A DNA stretch of 64,000 nt from Chlorobiaceae bacterium (GTDB lineage Bacteria > Bacteroidota > Chlorobiia > Chlorobiales > Chlorobiaceae): contig JAAXWO010000005.1 of assembly GCA_013334965.1 (NCBI GenBank), forward strand, positions 1-64,000, in the 5' to 3' direction. Within the stretch, counting starts at the first letter, position 1; each line of letters begins with the position of its first letter. The notes under the pieces were generated by a model. The model was not told the origin of the DNA. It saw only the letters and a list, made by a program, of their open reading frames with translations, and searched no databases. The position numbers were made by a program, and so were the translations under genes. Of this stretch, positions 60,262 through 64,000 are shown in pieces.

Positions 60262-61632
60262 ATGGCCAAAACTGCTGTTCGATACGTCTGCTCCTCGTGC
60301 GGGGCGGTCTCTCTTAAATACCAGGGGCGCTGCTTCGAATGCCAGAGCTGGGGTACGCTCGTCGAAACGCATGAGGAGCGTGAGGAATCCAAGCTGCGGA
60401 AAAAACGTCCCTCGGGTGCGCCTCCCTCGGTCCAGAACCTCGACGAGGCATCTTCGGCAGAGTTCCATCGCATCCTGACAGGCATTGGCGAACTCGACCG
60501 GGTTCTCGGCGGCGGGCTCATGGAGGCGTCGGCCATACTCGTCGGCGGAGAACCCGGAATCGGGAAATCGACGCTGATGATCCAGCTTGCGCCACGTCTG
60601 GGAGGCAGAAAGGTGCTCTATATCGCCGGCGAAGAGTCTCCGAACCAGATACGCGAGCGCGCCAGGCGACTATGCATCAAGGCACCGAACCTACGGCTCG
60701 TATCGGAAGTGGCCCTGGAACGGATCCTCGACGCAATCGGACACGAACAGCCCGAAATGGTGATCGTCGATTCGATCCAGACCGTCTACTCTACCGATTA
60801 CCAGAGCTCAGCCGGCACCATAACCCAGATAAGGGAGTGCGCCGCATCCCTCATCCGCGCCGCCAAGGAGCAGAATTTCATCCTCGTGATCATCGGCCAT
60901 ATCACCAAGGAGGGAGCGCTTGCAGGCCCGAAGGCACTCGAACACATGGTGGACACCGTACTGCAGTTCGAAGGCGAAGGATACCAGAGATACCGCATCA
61001 TCAGGTCGGTCAAGAACCGGTTCGGGCCGACCAACGAAATCGGCGTGTTCCGCATGGATGAAAGCGGTCTGGAAGAGGTGTCGAACCCTTCCGAATTCTT
61101 CATCTCGGACCGGACGCTCGACGTGCCGGGCACGGCCGTCCTGGCTGGAATCGAAGGGTCGAGGGCCCTGCTCGTGGAGGTCCAGGCGCTGGTTTCGAAG
61201 ACCGGCTATGCCATGCCGCAGCGCATCAGCACAGGGTTCGACCTCAAGCGAATCGCCATCATCCTCGCCGTGCTCGAAAAACGGCTTCAGTTCCAGACCG
61301 CCGGACAGGACGTTTTCGTAAAGATAGCGGGAGGCCTCAAGCTGATCGAACCTGCGGCTGACCTCGCTGTGGCCGCCGCCATCGCCTCAGGGCTCCTGAA
61401 CAGCCCGTGCAGCCAGTCTGCTGCCTGTTGCGGAGAGATTGGGCTCTCCGGCGAACTGAGGGCCATCAGCGACGGTGAACGAAGGATACGTGAGGCCGTC
61501 CATCTCGGTTTCAAATCGATCGTCATGCCGGAATCCAACACCCGAGAGCTGAAACCTTCCGTAAAGAAGCTCCCCATAAGGATATTCGGTTGCAAAACCC
61601 TGCATGAAGCCCTTGAAGCGATGGAGCTGTAA
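60262..61632 (+). CDS. radA: DNA repair protein RadA (Sms)
   Basis: 456 residues. N-terminal zinc finger with Cys10, Cys13, Cys24 and Cys27, Walker A GGEPGIGKSTLM near residue 94, the RadA motif KNRFGPTNEIG, and a Lon-like C-terminal domain. It drives branch migration during recombination. Packed with folD. Confidence 0.96.
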   Translation: MAKTAVRYVCSSCGAVSLKYQGRCFECQSWGTLVETHEEREESKLRKKRPSGAPPSVQNLDEASSAEFHRILTGIGELDRVLGGGLMEASAILVGGEPGIGKSTLMIQLAPRLGGRKVLYIAGEESPNQIRERARRLCIKAPNLRLVSEVALERILDAIGHEQPEMVIVDSIQTVYSTDYQSSAGTITQIRECAASLIRAAKEQNFILVIIGHITKEGALAGPKALEHMVDTVLQFEGEGYQRYRIIRSVKNRFGPTNEIGVFRMDESGLEEVSNPSEFFISDRTLDVPGTAVLAGIEGSRALLVEVQALVSKTGYAMPQRISTGFDLKRIAIILAVLEKRLQFQTAGQDVFVKIAGGLKLIEPAADLAVAAAIASGLLNSPCSQSAACCGEIGLSGELRAISDGERRIREAVHLGFKSIVMPESNTRELKPSVKKLPIRIFGCKTLHEALEAMEL

Positions 61633-61739
61633 CGTCCCTGATATTCCTTGATATTCCTTTTTTGCGAAATATCTTACATTAGTCCTGACAGGTGTGTGTA
61701 TGGAATCCCGCAACCGATGTGCATAACAGGAATATTACC

Positions 61740-62084
61740 ATGCTCAGATTGATTGTACTCTGGCTCATCAATGCCACGGCCGTCTACGTCACGGCCAATA
61801 TGCTTCCGGGCATTTCGATCAGGAGCTTCACTGCGGCTCTCCTCGTAGCGCTGGTGCTCGGCCTGATCAATACCCTCCTCAAGCCGATTTTCATCTTCTT
61901 TTCATTTCCGTTCCTGATCGTGACGCTCGGCCTGTTCATGCTGGTGATCAATGCGCTCATGCTGCAGCTCGCGGCCATGATCGTCGGCGGCGGTTTTGCC
62001 GTCGAAAGCTTCTGGTGGGCCATGATCGGCTCGATCTGCATCAGCCTGGTCGCCTGGCTTCTCAGCGCCGTCCTGAACGTTTGA
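61740..62084 (+). CDS. Phage-holin-superfamily-IV-type small membrane protein
   Basis: 114 residues from ATG 61740 with ACAGGA upstream. Four predicted helices; GLINTLLKPIFIFFSFP near residue 40 is the family hallmark (DUF360 / YvlD). The name comes from homology to mycobacteriophage proteins; most bacterial members are ordinary membrane proteins of unknown role, not prophage parts. No phage genes are nearby. Confidence 0.82.
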   Translation: MLRLIVLWLINATAVYVTANMLPGISIRSFTAALLVALVLGLINTLLKPIFIFFSFPFLIVTLGLFMLVINALMLQLAAMIVGGGFAVESFWWAMIGSICISLVAWLLSAVLNV

Positions 62085-62111
62085 CAATCCATTAACAGCA
62101 ACCGACCTATC

Positions 62112-63068
62112 ATGCAGGGAGAAGCACAGGCGATCGTCCTCCTCAAAGCGAACAAGCTCAAACTCCAGTCCGTTCGTTACCTTGCCGACAATCCACGGGA
62201 CGTACTTGTGAGGACAATAGCCAGCACCATCACGCCGGGTATCGACCGGCTTCTGCTGACGAACAAACCGGTCTCGAACAAGGTTCTCGCCTACCCTGTC
62301 ATGACGGGCAGCGAGACCATCGGCCAGGTGCTCAAAACAGGCTCAGGAGTAACAGGCCTTAGAGAGGGCGATTTCGTCTATGCGTTCAAAGGGGACCGCT
62401 GGGTCGGCATAGACCCCTATTACGGGTGCCATGCCGAATTGGTGCCGACATCCATGGAGAACCTGCTCCCGCTGGGGCGCGAACCCATTCACCGGGATCT
62501 CCTCACGGGGCTCGTCGCCTACGTGATCAGCGCGATGGAAAAAATCCGGCTTGACCCGTCGATGCGGGTGCTTATCCTCGGGCTCGGGTCTGTCGGGCTC
62601 ATGGTGTCGGAGTATCTTTTCCATAGAGGTGTCCGCCTCGTAGACGCCCTGGAGAACTTCCCGCTCCGCGGCGAACTTTCTCATGCAGAGAACATCGCCA
62701 TAGACATGGCCGACTTTACGCCGGACTTCAACGACCGCTACGACCTGGTGATCGAAGCCACCGGGCGGATCCTGATGGTCGAAAAAGCCATCCGCCTGAT
62801 GAAACCCCAGGCAAAAGTCCTGCTGATGGGCAGTTACGACATCCTGGGCTACGACTACAGGCTGATCCAGCACAAGGAACCTGTTATCATCTGCTCGAGC
62901 ATCACCACCATGCAAAACCTTGAAGCAGCCAAGGAGCTGCTCGACCGTGAGGTGCTGAATACCGAAAAATTCTTCACGAACGTCTATCCGGTAAACCAGT
63001 ACGAGCTTGCCTACCGGATCGCCCTCGACAGCAAAGAGGCCGTCAAGACGGTTATCAGCTGGATATAA
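62112..63068 (+). CDS. bchC: Bacteriochlorophyllide a dehydrogenase BchC
   Basis: 318 residues. Alcohol-dehydrogenase-like fold without the usual zinc cysteines: VMTGSETIGQVLKTGSGVTGLREGDFVYA, then GCHAELVPTS, the nucleotide loop LILGLGSVGLMVSEYLF near residue 158, and DLVIEATGR. BchC oxidises the 3-hydroxyethyl group of bacteriochlorophyllide a to the acetyl group, late in BChl a synthesis. Supports a phototrophic host. No other bch gene is in the window. Confidence 0.82.
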   Translation: MQGEAQAIVLLKANKLKLQSVRYLADNPRDVLVRTIASTITPGIDRLLLTNKPVSNKVLAYPVMTGSETIGQVLKTGSGVTGLREGDFVYAFKGDRWVGIDPYYGCHAELVPTSMENLLPLGREPIHRDLLTGLVAYVISAMEKIRLDPSMRVLILGLGSVGLMVSEYLFHRGVRLVDALENFPLRGELSHAENIAIDMADFTPDFNDRYDLVIEATGRILMVEKAIRLMKPQAKVLLMGSYDILGYDYRLIQHKEPVIICSSITTMQNLEAAKELLDREVLNTEKFFTNVYPVNQYELAYRIALDSKEAVKTVISWI

Positions 63069-63085
63069 TCCGGGAACAGCTCTCC

Positions 63086-64000
63086 ATGGCAACAGCAGTA
63101 AGGCTATCCGGCATCACGAAACGTTTCGGAACCCTCAAGGCGAACGACGACGTCAGCCTCTCGATCCGGGCTGGTTCGATCCATGGCCTGGTCGGAGAGA
63201 ACGGCGCCGGAAAAAGCACCCTGTCGAATATCATTTACGGACTCATACGTCCGGACTCGGGAGCCATCGAGATCGATGGCAAAGCGGTTGGCTTCACCTC
63301 AACGCGACAGGCCATAGAAGCCGGAATCGGCATGGTTCATCAGCACTTCATGCTGGTACCGACGCTTACTGTCGCCGAAAACATTATCCTCGGCAGGGAA
63401 AAAAGCAGCTTCCGCCTGCCGATGAAACGCCTCGAACAGGAGATACGGGAACTCGGGCATCGTCACGGCCTTGAAGTCGATCCCTGCGCTCCGGTCTCCA
63501 GCCTGTCGGTGGGAGAGCAGCAGCGCGTCGAAATCCTCAAGCTGCTCTATCGCCAGGCGAGAATACTCATCCTCGACGAACCGACCGCGGTGCTCACCCC
63601 TTCCGAAACCGAGCGGCTGTTCGTCACGTTGCGATCGCTTGCCGCCGAAGGACGCACCATTCTGCTCATAACCCACAAGCTGGACGAAGTGCTCGCCGTT
63701 TCGGACGATGTGAGCGTCATGCGCAAGGGAGCGCTCGTCGGCACGATACCGACCTCGTCGGCCACAAAAGAGGTGCTGGCAAGAATGATGGTCGGACGAA
63801 ACGTGCTGCTGACCACTGAAAATCCATCCCAGGCCGCAGGCTCCCCCGCACTCCGTATTGACCGGCTGGGCTACGTCGCCCGTGATGGCGCCAAAAAGCT
63901 TCAGGACCTGAACCTGACGGTGCACTCAGGTGAAATTTACGGCATGGCAGGCGTCGAAGGCAACGGGCAGGCAGAACTGCTCTCACTCCTTTGGGGCACC
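63086..64000 (+). CDS. Sugar/nucleoside-type ABC transporter ATPase, 3' end outside window
   Basis: 305 codons from ATG 63086 to the right edge, 17 nt after bchC. First ATPase half: Walker A GENGAGKST near residue 38, Q-loop MVHQHFMLVPT, signature SSLSVGEQQRVEI and Walker B ILILDEPTAVLTP. A second half begins near residue 265 (LTVHSGEIYGMAGVEGNGQAE). Tandem-ATPase proteins of this type (RbsA, YufO, NupA) power import of sugars or nucleosides; permease and binding-protein genes should follow to the right. Confidence 0.9.
   Translation, partial: MATAVRLSGITKRFGTLKANDDVSLSIRAGSIHGLVGENGAGKSTLSNIIYGLIRPDSGAIEIDGKAVGFTSTRQAIEAGIGMVHQHFMLVPTLTVAENIILGREKSSFRLPMKRLEQEIRELGHRHGLEVDPCAPVSSLSVGEQQRVEILKLLYRQARILILDEPTAVLTPSETERLFVTLRSLAAEGRTILLITHKLDEVLAVSDDVSVMRKGALVGTIPTSSATKEVLARMMVGRNVLLTTENPSQAAGSPALRIDRLGYVARDGAKKLQDLNLTVHSGEIYGMAGVEGNGQAELLSLLWGT

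Noticed and set aside
61740-62084. Holin-like membrane protein considered as prophage evidence
   Set aside because: The family is common in ordinary bacterial chromosomes; no integrase, terminase or structural genes are in the window.

Overview
The window looks like a chromosomal segment of a green sulfur bacterium (Chlorobiaceae, genus not resolved). The best evidence is a BchC-type bacteriochlorophyllide dehydrogenase at the right end, together with a bacterial housekeeping set of Chlorobi character: a DUF3109 cysteine protein next to rpoN and hslVU, a lipoprotein cytochrome c, and a heptose kinase without a fused cytidylyltransferase domain. No phage, insertion sequence or CRISPR array was recognised.

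Left end, 1-7.5 kb: a surface-protein region on the minus strand. A very large two-partner-secretion adhesin (at least 1573 residues) runs off the left edge. Upstream of it lies an RTX calcium-binding protein gene broken by one stop codon and one frameshift, then about 0.9 kb with no recognisable gene.

7.5-17.2 kb: a genome-maintenance block with a YdcF-like protein, SbcC and SbcD, RmuC, the UmuD/UmuC error-prone polymerase pair, and a YedK/HMCES abasic-site protein. 17.2-19.7 kb holds a cytochrome c lipoprotein, a DUF1003 membrane protein, a ferredoxin-nitroreductase fusion and tRNA-Cys(GCA).

19.8-26.0 kb: a minus-strand envelope-sugar block. It has a DegT-type aminotransferase, an iron-type alcohol dehydrogenase and a CMP-sugar cytidylyltransferase, the enzyme set used for 8-amino-Kdo in Shewanella, followed by a GT-B-like transferase and a YbhN-type membrane protein. 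26.6-30.3 kb has an acyl-CoA synthetase, a cluster-less MutY-like glycosylase and a metallo-beta-lactamase-fold hydrolase.

30.4-33.9 kb is the classic ffh-rpsP-rimM-trmD-rplS translation/secretion operon. It is followed by heptose kinase HldA, two tandem START-domain proteins and a CtpA-type protease; a 1 kb AT-rich gap separates these from RidA. 39.6-41.7 kb is a thiamine operon (TenI-like, ThiE, ThiD) that overlaps the convergent UDP-glucose dehydrogenase gene. 43.1-47.3 kb is an operon of nrnA, pepA, an esterase and a coiled-coil lipoprotein.

47.4-64 kb is mostly housekeeping: a HTH regulator, rlmN, an unknown protein, adk, priA, a DoxX-like protein, a TPR protein, then the minus-strand series DUF3109-rpoN-hslV-hslU-aroQ, and the plus-strand series folD-radA-small membrane protein-bchC-ABC transporter ATPase (cut by the right edge).
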